This document shows, in pieces, positions 35,360 through 44,844 of a stretch of 64,000 nucleotides of DNA. Under the pieces are notes generated by a model. That model had not been told where the DNA came from. It saw only the letters and a list, made by a program, of their open reading frames with translations, and did not search any database. A program made the translations under genes and the position numbers. The number at the start of each line of letters is the position of its first letter. The stretch's first letter is position 1. Origin of the DNA: Sphingomonas sp. AP4-R1 (lineage in GTDB: Bacteria; Pseudomonadota; Alphaproteobacteria; Sphingomonadales; Sphingomonadaceae); assembly GCF_013113735.1 (NCBI RefSeq), contig NZ_CP053346.1, positions 124,001 through 188,000 of the forward strand. Reading direction: 5' to 3'.

Positions 35360-37690
35360 TCAGAAGCTGTAGAACAGGCTCAGGATCGCCTGCCGCCCCT
35401 CGCCGGGCACCGCCCAGCCATTGTTGCGGATGCCGGAATAATATTTCTTGTTGGTGAAGTTCTGGATGTTCACCTGCGCCGTCAGCCCGCCGACGATCGG
35501 GTAGGACAGCATCGCGCGATGGATCAGATAATCCTTCGAGCGATAGGTGACGCCCGTATTGTTCAGATTGTAATCGCCCTGATAGGTGAAGCCGTAGCCC
35601 ACCTGCAGGCCGAACGGCAGCGTATAGGTGGTGAACAGGCTGCCCGCATTCTTCGGCGTCTGGTTGATGACGGCACCGGCCTGCGCATCGATCGAGCAGC
35701 CCGTGGTGGTCGGCCGATCGCGGCAGAGATCGGAGATGCTCTGGAGGATCTTCGTATTGAGATAGGTGTAATTGGCGAAGATCGACCAGTTGGGCGTGAT
35801 CTTGCCCGACGCGCCCAGCGAGATGCCGTTCACGCGGCTGCGGCCATCATTCACCTGCAGCGTCGGGAAGGCCGGATCGAAGCTCTGCACGGAGAAGTTG
35901 GTGCGCTCGTTGCGGAAGACCGAGGCGGTCAGCTGCAGCTTGGCGTCCATCAGATCGATCTTGCCGCCGATCTCGTAATTCACCGCCGTCTGCGGCTTGG
36001 CCTGGCAGGGATCGACGTTGGGCGCACCCGCCGCGATCGTGCCGCAGCCGGCGCGGACGGTGGAGGAAACGGGCGTCTTCGAATTACCGTAGGCGATATA
36101 CAGGCTGGCATTCGCGATCGGCTTGTACACGAGGCCGACACGGTAGGAGAACAGCCCGTCGTCGCTCTTCTGGTTCGCGCCGCGCGTGACTTGGCCGAAA
36201 GTGGCGCCGGGCGTGGCGACGACCGTATCGGAGCGGAATGTGTTGTCGAAGCCTTCATAGCGGACGCCGCCGTTCAGCTCGAGCTTCTCGACCAGCTTGA
36301 TCGCATCGAACAGGTAGATCGCCTTGGTGACGAGCTTGCCCTGCGACGCCGCGCTCGGGACGTAATTGATCGGGCCGCCATAGACCGGGTTCGGATTGGC
36401 GATGTTGATCGGCGGCAGCGTGGGGTTCGGCGTGGCGCCCCCCGCATTGCGTAGCACGTTGCCATTGCTGATATGATAGGTTTCGCGGCCGATCGACGCG
36501 CCGAGATTGGCGGTATGTTCCAGCCCGAACGTCTCGAACACGCCGCGCAGATCGAACTGCGTGAACAGGTTCTTCGTCGTGGTGTAGCGCGCGGTGCCGC
36601 GCGGGCCCGAGGGATAGAACATGCCCGGCTGCAGACCCGCCGCGCAAGCCGCGCCCGCCGTCGTCAGGCCGCTGGTGAGGCAGTAGGTGCCCTGCGGCGG
36701 ATTGACGATCGAATCCGCCTCGACGCGCTGCCAGCGGGACAGATTGCGCAGCGCAATCTTGTCCGTGAAATCATGCTCGATGATCACGGTGCCGACGTCG
36801 GTCTGCTGCTTCTGCCTGTCGACATCCTTGTAGCCATAATAGCCGCTGTAGCTGGCGCCCGGCAGCAGGCCGCCGAGCGAGGCATAATAAGGCACGCCAT
36901 AGACCGGGATGTTGTGGTCTTCCTGATGCGAATACAGGACGGTGAAGCGCGTGGCCGTGTTGAGGCCGACGGTGATGCTCGGCGCGATGCCCCAGCGGTG
37001 CATATATTCCACGTCGCGGCGGGGAATGTCGTTGCGATGGCCCATCGCGTTGAGGCGGATCGCGACCGTGTCGCTGACCTTCATGTTGCTGTCGACGGTC
37101 CCGCGGAAATAATCGTCCGTACCGACCGCCCCCTGGACGACGGTGAGATTGCCGTCCTTCGGCCGCTTGGTGACGAGGTTGATCGTGCCGCTGATCGATC
37201 CACCGCCGCCATAGACGGAGTTGGCGCCGTTCACGACTTCGATCTGTTCCAGATTGAACGTGTCGGAGCGCGTATATTGCGCGCTGTCGCGCACGCCATC
37301 GATCTGCAGGTCGTTGTTCACGCTCTGGCCGCGCAGGTTGATACTGTCGCCATAGCCGCCGCCGCCTTCGCCCGCGCCGAACGTGATGCCGGGGATCGTC
37401 TGCAGCGCGTCGCGCAGCGACAGCAGATTCTGCTGGCGGATCGTGGTGTTGCCGATGACGGTGATCGTCTGCGGAATGTTCAGCAGATCGCGCGTGTATT
37501 TGGGGCTTTCCAGTTTCCCGACCTTCACGTCGTCCGAAACGGCGGTGTCGGTGACGGTGACGCCCTCCAGTTCCTGCCCTTTTTCCTCGGGGGTTTTCTG
37601 CGCCTGAAGCGCGGTGGGCGTGGCGAACAGGCCGACACAGGAAAGCGCAAGGAAGGCCGATCCCGGCCGGGCGTGCTGGTGCGAACGCAA
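35360..37690 (-). CDS. TonB-dependent catecholate siderophore receptor (Fiu-like)
   Basis: 776 residues. The start is a TTG at 37690 preceded by AAGGGGA; no ATG exists before the signal peptide, so TTG is required. Signal peptide to about residue 30 (LQAQ), a TonB-box region (GVTVTDTAV, about 43-51), plug domain with RDLLNIPQTITVI and GVRDSAQYTR, and a 22-strand barrel ending in the aromatic LSLFYSF. This is the Fiu/PiuA type for Fe-catecholates. tonB and a PiuC-like gene follow; a palindromic Fur box lies upstream. Confidence 0.9.
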   Translation of the reverse strand: MRSHQHARPGSAFLALSCVGLFATPTALQAQKTPEEKGQELEGVTVTDTAVSDDVKVGKLESPKYTRDLLNIPQTITVIGNTTIRQQNLLSLRDALQTIPGITFGAGEGGGGYGDSINLRGQSVNNDLQIDGVRDSAQYTRSDTFNLEQIEVVNGANSVYGGGGSISGTINLVTKRPKDGNLTVVQGAVGTDDYFRGTVDSNMKVSDTVAIRLNAMGHRNDIPRRDVEYMHRWGIAPSITVGLNTATRFTVLYSHQEDHNIPVYGVPYYASLGGLLPGASYSGYYGYKDVDRQKQQTDVGTVIIEHDFTDKIALRNLSRWQRVEADSIVNPPQGTYCLTSGLTTAGAACAAGLQPGMFYPSGPRGTARYTTTKNLFTQFDLRGVFETFGLEHTANLGASIGRETYHISNGNVLRNAGGATPNPTLPPINIANPNPVYGGPINYVPSAASQGKLVTKAIYLFDAIKLVEKLELNGGVRYEGFDNTFRSDTVVATPGATFGQVTRGANQKSDDGLFSYRVGLVYKPIANASLYIAYGNSKTPVSSTVRAGCGTIAAGAPNVDPCQAKPQTAVNYEIGGKIDLMDAKLQLTASVFRNERTNFSVQSFDPAFPTLQVNDGRSRVNGISLGASGKITPNWSIFANYTYLNTKILQSISDLCRDRPTTTGCSIDAQAGAVINQTPKNAGSLFTTYTLPFGLQVGYGFTYQGDYNLNNTGVTYRSKDYLIHRAMLSYPIVGGLTAQVNIQNFTNKKYYSGIRNNGWAVPGEGRQAILSLFYSF

Positions 37691-37737
37691 GATTCTTCCC
37701 CTTATTTGCGACTGATTCTTAATTGCTTAATAGGCTA

Positions 37738-37754
37738 ATGCGAATCATTCGCAT
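37738..37754 (-). promoter_or_regulatory. Fur box upstream of the siderophore receptor
   Basis: ATGCGAATCATTCGCAT is a perfect 8-1-8 palindrome of the classical Fur type, 48 bases before the receptor TTG, in an AT-rich stretch (37710-37770) that should contain the promoter. Confidence 0.75.
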
Positions 37755-37882
37755 AAATGTCAACTCTGTTTCGCCTGTGCAACATGCGAAAATGAGGACC
37801 GTCCGAAATAGTCGGCCTGCGGCAAGGGCTTGCCGGGTGTGAACGGACGACGGAGGGCGCGATGCGCCCGAATGCGTCAGCG

Positions 37883-38131
37883 CTAAAGCAGCGCGCGCCG
37901 GAACAGCCAGACGCGGATCGCGCTGGCGAGATTGACGGCGGCCTCGCCGCCCACGCGCTCCGCATCGATGCGGGCGACAAGCGCGCTCAGCGGCAGCTGA
38001 TCCTCAGCCGCCGCCTCGCGCAAGGCATTCCAGAAGATCGGTTCCAGCGTCACCGACGTCGCGTGGCCGGCGATCATCACCGACCGTTTGATCGGCCCCT
38101 CCATCACCGTACGGGGGGCCGATCCGGCCAT
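37883..38131 (-). CDS. Ribbon-helix-helix domain protein
   Basis: 82 residues from the ATG at 38131, which overlaps the phbB stop by one base (TGATG). The middle (RSVMIAGHATSVTLEPIFWNAL) has the beta strand and first helix of an RHH_4-type fold. A stand-alone RHH protein coupled to an acetoacetyl-CoA reductase could be a small regulator, but no toxin gene is adjacent. After the stop a GGGCGC/GCGCCC hairpin (37855-37869) may end the transcript. Confidence 0.75.
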   Translation of the reverse strand: MAGSAPRTVMEGPIKRSVMIAGHATSVTLEPIFWNALREAAAEDQLPLSALVARIDAERVGGEAAVNLASAIRVWLFRRALL

Positions 38132-38853
38132 CAGTACATGTGCTGGCCGCCGTTGATCGACAGCGTCGATCCGGTGACGAAGCCGCCATCGTCGGAGCAC
38201 AGGAAGGTCACGCCGCGCGCAATCTCATGCGCCTTGCCCAGACGGCCGACCGGGATCTTGGCGACGATCTTGGCGAGCACGTCGGCGGGGACGGCGGCGA
38301 CCATGTCCGTATCGATATAGCCGGGCGCGATCGCGTTGACGGTGATACCGAAGCGCGCGCCTTCCTGCGCCAGCGCCTTGGTGAAGCCGTGGATGCCGGA
38401 CTTGGCGGCGGCATAATTGACCTGGCCATACTGGCCCGCCTGGCCGTTGATCGAGCCGATATTGACGAAGCGGCCCCAGCCGCGATCCTTCATGCCCTTG
38501 AACGTGGCCTTCGCCATGTTGAAGCAGCCGCCGAGATTGGTGTCGATCACGGCCTTCCACTCGTCATAGCTCTGCTTCAGCATCGTCGCGTCGCGCGTGA
38601 TGCCGGCATTGTTCACGACGATGTCGACGGGGCCAAGCGCAGCCTCCACCTGGGCCACGCCGGCGGCGCAGGCCTCCGGATCGGCCACGTCCCACTTGAA
38701 GGCGGGGATGCCGGTCCGGTCGCTGAACTCCTTGGCGCGTTCATCATTGCCCGCATAATTGGCGGCGACGGTGACGCCTTCCGCCTTGAGGGCCAGACTG
38801 ATCGCCTCACCGATACCACGCGTTCCACCGGTAACGATCGCAACCCGCGCCAT
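38131..38853 (-). CDS. phbB: Acetoacetyl-CoA reductase (SDR family)
   Basis: 240 residues, classical SDR: TGGTRGIG (NADPH-binding, residues 8-15), NNAG, and the Ser-Tyr-Lys set in INGQAGQYGQVNYAAAKSG. The C-terminal VTGSTLSINGGQHMY is characteristic of PhaB. It reduces acetoacetyl-CoA to (R)-3-hydroxybutyryl-CoA for polyhydroxybutyrate. No phbA or phbC is present. GGGAG lies before the ATG. It is translationally coupled to the RHH gene downstream. Confidence 0.9.
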   Translation of the reverse strand: MARVAIVTGGTRGIGEAISLALKAEGVTVAANYAGNDERAKEFSDRTGIPAFKWDVADPEACAAGVAQVEAALGPVDIVVNNAGITRDATMLKQSYDEWKAVIDTNLGGCFNMAKATFKGMKDRGWGRFVNIGSINGQAGQYGQVNYAAAKSGIHGFTKALAQEGARFGITVNAIAPGYIDTDMVAAVPADVLAKIVAKIPVGRLGKAHEIARGVTFLCSDDGGFVTGSTLSINGGQHMY

Positions 38854-38891
38854 AAGAATCTCCCAACTTCGCCTGCTTATTGTGTGTAAGC

Positions 38892-39896
38892 CTAAGAAGC
38901 CCGGAGCCAGCCCGCAAGCTCTTGTACGACAAGAAATTCAATCATTTTCATTCCGCCGTCCGTGGCGTTGAGGCAGGAAACATACGCGAAATCCTTGCCC
39001 CCCGCTTCGACGAAGCTTTCGCGCCCGCGAATCGCCAGTTCCTCCAGCGTTTCCACGCAATCCGCCGAAAATCCGGGCGCGAAAATCGCCACGCGACGGC
39101 CGGTCCGCCCCAGTTCGCCCAGCACCACGTCGGTCGCGGGCTCCAGCCATTTGGCCTTGCCGAAGCGCGACTGGAAGGTGACAGTCAGTTCGCGGCCCAG
39201 CGCCTCGCCCAGCAGCCGCGCCGTCTTGCGGCAATGGCAATGATAGGGATCGCCCAGGTCCAGCGTCCGCTGCGGCATGCCGTGGAAGCTCGCCACCAGC
39301 GTATCGGCCTCGAACGGCAGCGCGGCGACCTGCGCGCGGATGCTGTCCGCCAGCGCATCGATATAAGCGGGCGCGTCATGATAAGGCGGCAGCGTGCGGA
39401 TCGCCGGTTGCCAGCGCATCTTCGCGAGTGCCGCGAACGCCGCATCGTTGGCCGTCGCCGTCGTCGCCCCCGAATATTGCGGATAGAGCGGAGCAAGCAG
39501 GATGCGCTCGCAGCCCGCCGCCTTCATCGCGGCGATGCGATCGGCAATGGCCGGATGGCCATAGCGCATCGCATGATCGACGACGACGCCCTGCCCCGCC
39601 AGTCGCGGCGCCAGCGCCTCCGCCTGCGCGCGCGTGATCGCGGCCAGCGGCGATCCCTGCTCGGTCCACACCTGTCGATAGGCATGCGCCGATTTGGCGG
39701 GCCGCGTCGTCAGCACCACCCCGCGCAGGATCGGCTGCCACAGCAAGGGCGGCAGCTCCACCACGCGCCGATCGGACAGAAACTCCTTCAGATAGCGCTT
39801 CACCGCCTTCGGTTCGGCCGCATCCGGCGTGCCGAGATTGATCAGCAGCACGCCCACCTTCGGCGCGGGGATGTCGGGATGGCCGGCGGGCTTCAT
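38892..39896 (-). CDS. hemH: Ferrochelatase
   Basis: 334 residues from the ATG at 39896, which overlaps the preceding molybdoenzyme stop by 4 bases. Family marks: VGVLLINLGTPD, the metal-site His in SFHGMPQRTLDLGDPY, and the acidic PGFSADCVETLEEL. It inserts Fe2+ into protoporphyrin IX to make heme. The upstream frame is open but non-coding in character. phbB follows 38 bp later. Confidence 0.95.
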   Translation of the reverse strand: MKPAGHPDIPAPKVGVLLINLGTPDAAEPKAVKRYLKEFLSDRRVVELPPLLWQPILRGVVLTTRPAKSAHAYRQVWTEQGSPLAAITRAQAEALAPRLAGQGVVVDHAMRYGHPAIADRIAAMKAAGCERILLAPLYPQYSGATTATANDAAFAALAKMRWQPAIRTLPPYHDAPAYIDALADSIRAQVAALPFEADTLVASFHGMPQRTLDLGDPYHCHCRKTARLLGEALGRELTVTFQSRFGKAKWLEPATDVVLGELGRTGRRVAIFAPGFSADCVETLEELAIRGRESFVEAGGKDFAYVSCLNATDGGMKMIEFLVVQELAGWLRAS

Positions 39897-42127
39897 GCCA
39901 GCACCAGAGGCAGCGCGCGCAGGCGCTTGCCGGTGGCGGAGGCGATCGCATTGGCGATGGCGGGCGCCACCACCGGCACGGCGAGTTCGGCGACGCCGCC
40001 GGGCACTTCCTTGCTGGGCACCAGTTCCACCACGATGTCCGGTATGTCGGCCAGCTTCGGCAGGTTGAGCGCGGCGAGCGAGCGCTGGTCGACGACGCCC
40101 GCCGTATAGCTGACCGCGCCTCCCAGCGCGGCGGCGAGGCCCCAGACCAGACCGCCTTCGATCTGCTGGCGGACGATATCGGGATTGATGATCCGCCCGC
40201 AATCGACCGAAGCCACGAGGCGCGAGACGCGGATCGCATCATCCTCCACCCCCGCTTCGGCCAGCAAGGCGATATGGCTGCCGAACGCCGAATGGATGGC
40301 GAGGCCCTGCCCCGATTCCGCCTCGCCCGCCCAGCCGCCCGCCGCCGTCACGCGGGTGAGGCAGCGCGCGAGGCGCGGATTGCCGCCCAGCTGCGCCATG
40401 CGGAAGGACAAGGCATCGCTGTTCGCCGCCGCCGCCAGCTCGTCCATGAAGCTTTCGGAAAAGAAGGCCGTGTAGCTGTGCGCGACCGAGCGCCACATGC
40501 CCGTCTCGATTCCGATCTCGGCGGGCGCATGCGCCACGGCCACGGCCGGGATCGCATAAGGCGGCTGCGCGCCCTCGATCGCGGCCAGTTCCGGCCCACC
40601 GCCGCCGCCATGGCCGAACAGGCGCTGGCCCATCGCGCCCATCGCGGACGGCGTCGCGACCGTGGCGCTCCACGCGGCGACGCGGCCGCCCGTGAGCTTC
40701 GCCTTCAGCCGCGCCTTGGCGGGCGGACGATGGCGCGCGCGCTGCATCTCCTCGCCGCGCGTCCACAGCAATTGCACGGGGCGCTTGGCCTCGATCGCGA
40801 GCAGGGCCGCCTCGACCGCCGCATCATTCTCCACCTTGCGACCGAAACCGCCGCCGACCGGCATCGGATAGACGGTCACCGCGTCCTCGGCATAGCCGGT
40901 CGCCTGCGCCACGGCGCGGCGCGTGAGGCCCTGCGCCTGCGTCGGCACCCAGATCTCGACCCGCCCGCCCGTCATGCGCGCCGTCGCCACCAGAGGCTCG
41001 ATCGCCGCATGCGCCGCGAGCGGCACCGTATAATCGGCCGCGACCGTTGGAGTACCGCCCAGCGCGCTTTCCGCATCGCCGATCGCGATCAGGCGCTTGC
41101 CGCCCGTCGCCAGCGCCCGATCCAGTGCGCCCGCGACATGCACCGCGCCCGGCAGGGTGCCGCGCGTCTGATATTTGGCCGCCAGCGCATCGGCGCCGCG
41201 ATCCGCCGCCCATGTGGTGTTGGCCAGCACCGCCACCCAGCCTTGCCGCTTCACGACCGAGACGACGCCGGGCACGGCGTGCGCGGCCTTCTCGTCGATC
41301 GCACCGACGCTCGTATCGCCCAGCGGGCCGTGGCGGATCGAGGCGAACAGCATCTGCGGCAGGCGCACATCGCCCGCGAACCGCATCGTGCCATCCACCT
41401 TCGCCGGCAGATCGAGCCGGGGCATCGACTGGCCCGAAAGCTTGCCCTCGCCCGGATCGCGCAACGGAACGGGATCGGGCGGAGAAAAGCCCGCCGCCTC
41501 CGCCGCCAGTTCGCCGAAGCGGAAACGATCGTCGCCGCGCACGACGAAGCCGGCTTCCGTATCGCAGGCCTGCCAGTCCGCGCCGAGCCGTTTGCCCGCC
41601 GCCATGCACAGCAGCACGCGCGCCGCCGCGCCCGCCTCGCGGAAGCGCTGCTCGAAGCCACGGATCGAGCTGGAGCCCGCCGTCATCATCAGCGCGTTGC
41701 GCGTGGCATATTCGCGCGCGGCCCAACGGCCCGGCCCGGCGAGAAAGCCCGGCAACTGCTCGGCCGCCGCATCCGCGATCAGCAGCGTGTTCGCATAGAC
41801 CGGATTGATCGGCGCGGGCTCCACGCCCACCTGCCGCCAATCGGCACCCAGTTCGTCCGCCAGGATCTGCGGCAGCGCGGTCCACACGCCCTGCCCCATC
41901 TCGGCCTGCGGCACGATCACGGTGACGCGTCCGTCCGTGCCGATCTTCAGGAAGGCGTTGACGATCGTCTCGCCCGGCCCGGCCGCGAGATTGGGCGCAT
42001 AATCACGCGGCCAGATCCCCCAGGCCAGCGCGAGCCCGACGCCCGCTCCGCCGCCGACCAGCAGCCGGCGACGCGTAAGCCCTCTGGACGGAGACGATGG
42101 GGGGGAAGACGGTTTCGGCGGCGCCAT
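39893..42127 (-). CDS. Xanthine dehydrogenase-family molybdopterin-binding subunit, Tat-exported
   Basis: 744 residues from the ATG at 42127. A twin-arginine signal (LTRRRLLVGGGAG, about 16-28) is followed by two aldehyde-oxidase-type molybdenum cofactor domains (AEMGQGVWTALPQILADELG and GGFGRKVENDAAVEAALLA). The catalytic Glu is kept near the C-terminus in GVAELAVPVVAPAIANAI. This is the IorB-like single-subunit arrangement of isoquinoline 1-oxidoreductase relatives. Its usual small [2Fe-2S] partner is not encoded next to it. It overlaps hemH by 4 bases. Substrate unknown, probably an aldehyde or N-heterocycle in the periplasm. Confidence 0.85.
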   Translation of the reverse strand: MAPPKPSSPPSSPSRGLTRRRLLVGGGAGVGLALAWGIWPRDYAPNLAAGPGETIVNAFLKIGTDGRVTVIVPQAEMGQGVWTALPQILADELGADWRQVGVEPAPINPVYANTLLIADAAAEQLPGFLAGPGRWAAREYATRNALMMTAGSSSIRGFEQRFREAGAAARVLLCMAAGKRLGADWQACDTEAGFVVRGDDRFRFGELAAEAAGFSPPDPVPLRDPGEGKLSGQSMPRLDLPAKVDGTMRFAGDVRLPQMLFASIRHGPLGDTSVGAIDEKAAHAVPGVVSVVKRQGWVAVLANTTWAADRGADALAAKYQTRGTLPGAVHVAGALDRALATGGKRLIAIGDAESALGGTPTVAADYTVPLAAHAAIEPLVATARMTGGRVEIWVPTQAQGLTRRAVAQATGYAEDAVTVYPMPVGGGFGRKVENDAAVEAALLAIEAKRPVQLLWTRGEEMQRARHRPPAKARLKAKLTGGRVAAWSATVATPSAMGAMGQRLFGHGGGGGPELAAIEGAQPPYAIPAVAVAHAPAEIGIETGMWRSVAHSYTAFFSESFMDELAAAANSDALSFRMAQLGGNPRLARCLTRVTAAGGWAGEAESGQGLAIHSAFGSHIALLAEAGVEDDAIRVSRLVASVDCGRIINPDIVRQQIEGGLVWGLAAALGGAVSYTAGVVDQRSLAALNLPKLADIPDIVVELVPSKEVPGGVAELAVPVVAPAIANAIASATGKRLRALPLVLA

Positions 42128-42174
42128 GCGCGCCTGATACGGCGACCGATCCCGATCGTCCACGGATGGCGCAC

Positions 42175-43095
42175 TCAGGCGGCGTCGATCCCCCGCACCG
42201 CCACCGCCTGCTCCACCCGACTGCCCGGCGGCACATCGTCCGTCAGCCACACATTGCCGCCGATCACCGATCCCGCGCCCACCGTGATCCGGCCGAGCAA
42301 CGTGGCACCCGCATAGATGATCACGTCATCGCCGATCACGGGATGGCGCGGCCTTCCCCGCCCCTCCTCCAGCGGCCCCGCCGGGCCGCCGAGCGTGACC
42401 GACTGGTGCAGGCGCACGTGATGGCCGATCTCGGCCGTCTCGCCGATCACGAGGCCGGTGCCGTGATCGATGAAGAAGCTGTGGCCGATCGCGGCGCCGG
42501 GATGGATATCGATCCCCGTCTCCGAATGGGCGATCTCGGCGATGATGCGCGCGACGAGCGGAGCGCCCAGCCGGTGCAGCCGCGCCGCGATCCGATAATG
42601 GATGATCGCGAGCAGGCTGGGATAGCAGAGCAACACCTCGTCCACGCTGCGCGCGGCGGGATCCTGCGCGAAGGCGGCCTCCACATCGCTGTCCAGCGCG
42701 GCGCGGATCGAGGGCAAGGCATGGGCGAAGGCGCCGATGATGCGCCGCGCGCCCGCGTCGATCGCCTCCTCGGTGCCGCCGGTGGGCGCGGAATAAGCCA
42801 GCTCGCGCCGGATCTGGCCGTAGAGATGGCTCAGGCCATTCTCCAGCGTCTCCGCGACATAGGCCTCCTCATTGTCGGCGCGCACGTAGCTGGGGCCGAG
42901 CCGCAGCGGAAACAGCACGCCGCAGAGAATGCTCATCACCTCCTCCAGCGTGCGGCGGGCGGGGAAATTGGCCGATCCATGCTCGCGATTGCGCGGATGC
43001 GCATCGCGCCATTTCGTGCGGACCTCGCGCAGCCCGGCCAGCACCTCGCCCAACTCCCAATAGCTGCCCATCTGGAGACTCGGTTCGACGCCCAT
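42175..43095 (-). CDS. Serine O-acetyltransferase (EpsC type)
   Basis: 306 residues from the ATG at 43095, with GGAAGAG upstream. An N-terminal helical domain is followed by a left-handed beta-helix of hexapeptide repeats (HPGAAIGHSFFIDHGTG and IGETAEIGHHV). The signature SVTLGG and the later GDDVIIYAGATLLG are those of serine acetyltransferases. It acetylates serine with acetyl-CoA for cysteine synthesis. The longer N-terminal domain fits the EpsC rather than the short CysE group. It is first in a minus-strand run with the molybdoenzyme and hemH. Confidence 0.88.
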   Translation of the reverse strand: MGVEPSLQMGSYWELGEVLAGLREVRTKWRDAHPRNREHGSANFPARRTLEEVMSILCGVLFPLRLGPSYVRADNEEAYVAETLENGLSHLYGQIRRELAYSAPTGGTEEAIDAGARRIIGAFAHALPSIRAALDSDVEAAFAQDPAARSVDEVLLCYPSLLAIIHYRIAARLHRLGAPLVARIIAEIAHSETGIDIHPGAAIGHSFFIDHGTGLVIGETAEIGHHVRLHQSVTLGGPAGPLEEGRGRPRHPVIGDDVIIYAGATLLGRITVGAGSVIGGNVWLTDDVPPGSRVEQAVAVRGIDAA

Positions 43096-43241
43096 GACTC
43101 TTCCTCTACCTGCTCTGCCTGTTGCGGGCGGGACTAGATCGGGCCGCCCCTCCACCGCCACAAAGAAACTCTACCGGATCGATAGGAATTATCTTTCGAG
43201 ATGGGATCGACACGGAGGATCGCGCGGGGCAGATCGCTGCG

Positions 43242-44612
43242 ATGGATGCCTTCGCCCGCTTTATCGACGCGCTCTCCGCCATCGTCTTCTTCAAGATCCA
43301 TTTCGGATCGATCCAGATCGAGGCGATCGTCCTCTATCTCGCTCTGCCGATGTTGTTCTTCACGCTGTGGCTCGGCTTTCCGAACCTTCGACTGGTGGGC
43401 CGGGGCCTCGCCCAGTTGCGCCGCCAGCCGGGAGAGGCCGAGGCGAAGGGCGACACCAGCCAGTTCGGCGCGCTGGCGACGGCGCTGGCGGGCACGATCG
43501 GCCTCGGCAATATCGCGGGCGTGGCGGTGGCGCTGACGATGGGCGGGCCGGGCGCGATCTTCTGGATGTTCGTGATCGGCTGGTTCGCGATGACGGTGAA
43601 GATGGTCGAGGTGACGCTGGGCCTGAAATACCGGATCACGGATGCGGACGGCCATGTCCATGGCGGGCCGATGTATGTGCTGCGGGAGGTGCTGCGTCGG
43701 CGCGGCTGGCCCCGCCTGGGCGTCGCGATCGGCGGCTGTTACGCCTTCTTCGCCCTGTTCGGCGCGATCCCGATGGTGCAGGTGAACCAGAGCTTCGCGC
43801 AGGTCTCCACCGTCACCGGCTTCGCCAACGGCTGGGCCTACGGCATCTTCATCGCCGCCGCCGTCGCCTGCGTCACCCTGGGCGGCGCGACGTGGCTGGG
43901 CGAGGTGTCGAAGCGCCTGACGCCGGCGAAGGTCGCCATCTATCTCGCCGGCCTCTGCGCGATCCTGATCCTCCACGCCGATGCGATTCCCGCCGCGCTC
44001 GCCCAGATCTGGCACGGCGCCTGGGGCGCGGATGCGGCGCAGGGCGGTGCCGTGGGCGCGTTCGTCTCGGGCATGCGCCGCGCCGTCTTCGCGAGCGAGG
44101 CGGGTGTCGGATCGGCCGTGATGGCGCACAGCCTCGCCAAGACGGACGAGCCGGTGTCCGAGGGCCTCGTCGCGCTGCTGGAGCCTTTGCTGGGGACGAT
44201 GCTGGTCTGCTCGCTCGGCGGGCTGGCGCTGGTGGTCGCGGGGACGTGGACGGGCGGGCTGCAGGGGATCGCGATCATGTCCGCTGCCTTCGCGCAGATC
44301 TCGCCCTGGTTTCCCTATCTGCTCGCGGTGGTGGTGTTCCTGTTCGCTTACTCCACGCTGGTCGCCTGGGGCTTCTATGGCCTTCAGGCGTGGGGCTATC
44401 TCTTCGGCAACGGCCAGCGCGCGCAGATGATCTACAAGGTACTGTACGTGGCCGCTTTGCCGCCGGCCGCCGCAATCGATCTGGGCCATGTGATCGGCAT
44501 CGTCGACTGCAGCTTCTTCCTGATGGCGATCCCCAACGTGATCGCCCTCTTCCTCTGCGCCGGCGAGATGCGGCGCGACCTGCGCGCGTTCGAGGCCAGC
44601 GACGCGCGATAG
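43242..44612 (+). CDS. Alanine/glycine:cation symporter (AGCS family)
   Basis: 456 residues from the ATG at 43242; the true start is not certain because the ribosome site is weak. About ten membrane helices. AGCS family signatures are GTIGLGNIAGVAVALTMGGPGAIFWM (positions about 80-105) and GVGSAVMAHSLAKTDEP. It should import alanine or glycine with Na+ or H+. It is divergent from epsC and followed by a family B repeat. Confidence 0.9.
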   Translation: MDAFARFIDALSAIVFFKIHFGSIQIEAIVLYLALPMLFFTLWLGFPNLRLVGRGLAQLRRQPGEAEAKGDTSQFGALATALAGTIGLGNIAGVAVALTMGGPGAIFWMFVIGWFAMTVKMVEVTLGLKYRITDADGHVHGGPMYVLREVLRRRGWPRLGVAIGGCYAFFALFGAIPMVQVNQSFAQVSTVTGFANGWAYGIFIAAAVACVTLGGATWLGEVSKRLTPAKVAIYLAGLCAILILHADAIPAALAQIWHGAWGADAAQGGAVGAFVSGMRRAVFASEAGVGSAVMAHSLAKTDEPVSEGLVALLEPLLGTMLVCSLGGLALVVAGTWTGGLQGIAIMSAAFAQISPWFPYLLAVVVFLFAYSTLVAWGFYGLQAWGYLFGNGQRAQMIYKVLYVAALPPAAAIDLGHVIGIVDCSFFLMAIPNVIALFLCAGEMRRDLRAFEASDAR

Positions 44613-44624
44613 GGCGTGGTGATC

Positions 44625-44732
44625 TCCCCTCCCGCTTGCGGGAGGGGTCGGGGGTGGGCACCCCCACTCAACGCAAATGCGCCGGTCAAGGGCAGGACAG
44701 CCCACCCCAAACCCCTCCCGCAGGCGGGAGGG
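44625..44732. repeat. Family B inverted repeat
   Basis: CTCCCCTCCCGCTTGCGGGAGGGG (44632-44647 core) and ACCCCTCCCGCAGGCGGGAGGG (44711-44732) flank a centre with GGGGGTGGGC and GCCCACCCC inner arms. It fills most of the gap 44613-44844; the remainder shows no gene. Confidence 0.8.
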
Positions 44733-44844
44733 ACTTAAACGCGCGCTCTGCGCCAGCCCGAAGCCCCCGTGCGATCTATGAAGCGCCGGACTCTTGCACC
44801 CCGGCCCGTGCGGGATTCTAATGCGCCCACGGCCGGGAGGATAT

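Noticed and set aside
40274..42316. 680-codon plus-strand frame opposite the molybdenum hydroxylase
   Set aside because: Same artefact of high GC; Arg/His/Ala-rich without any motif.
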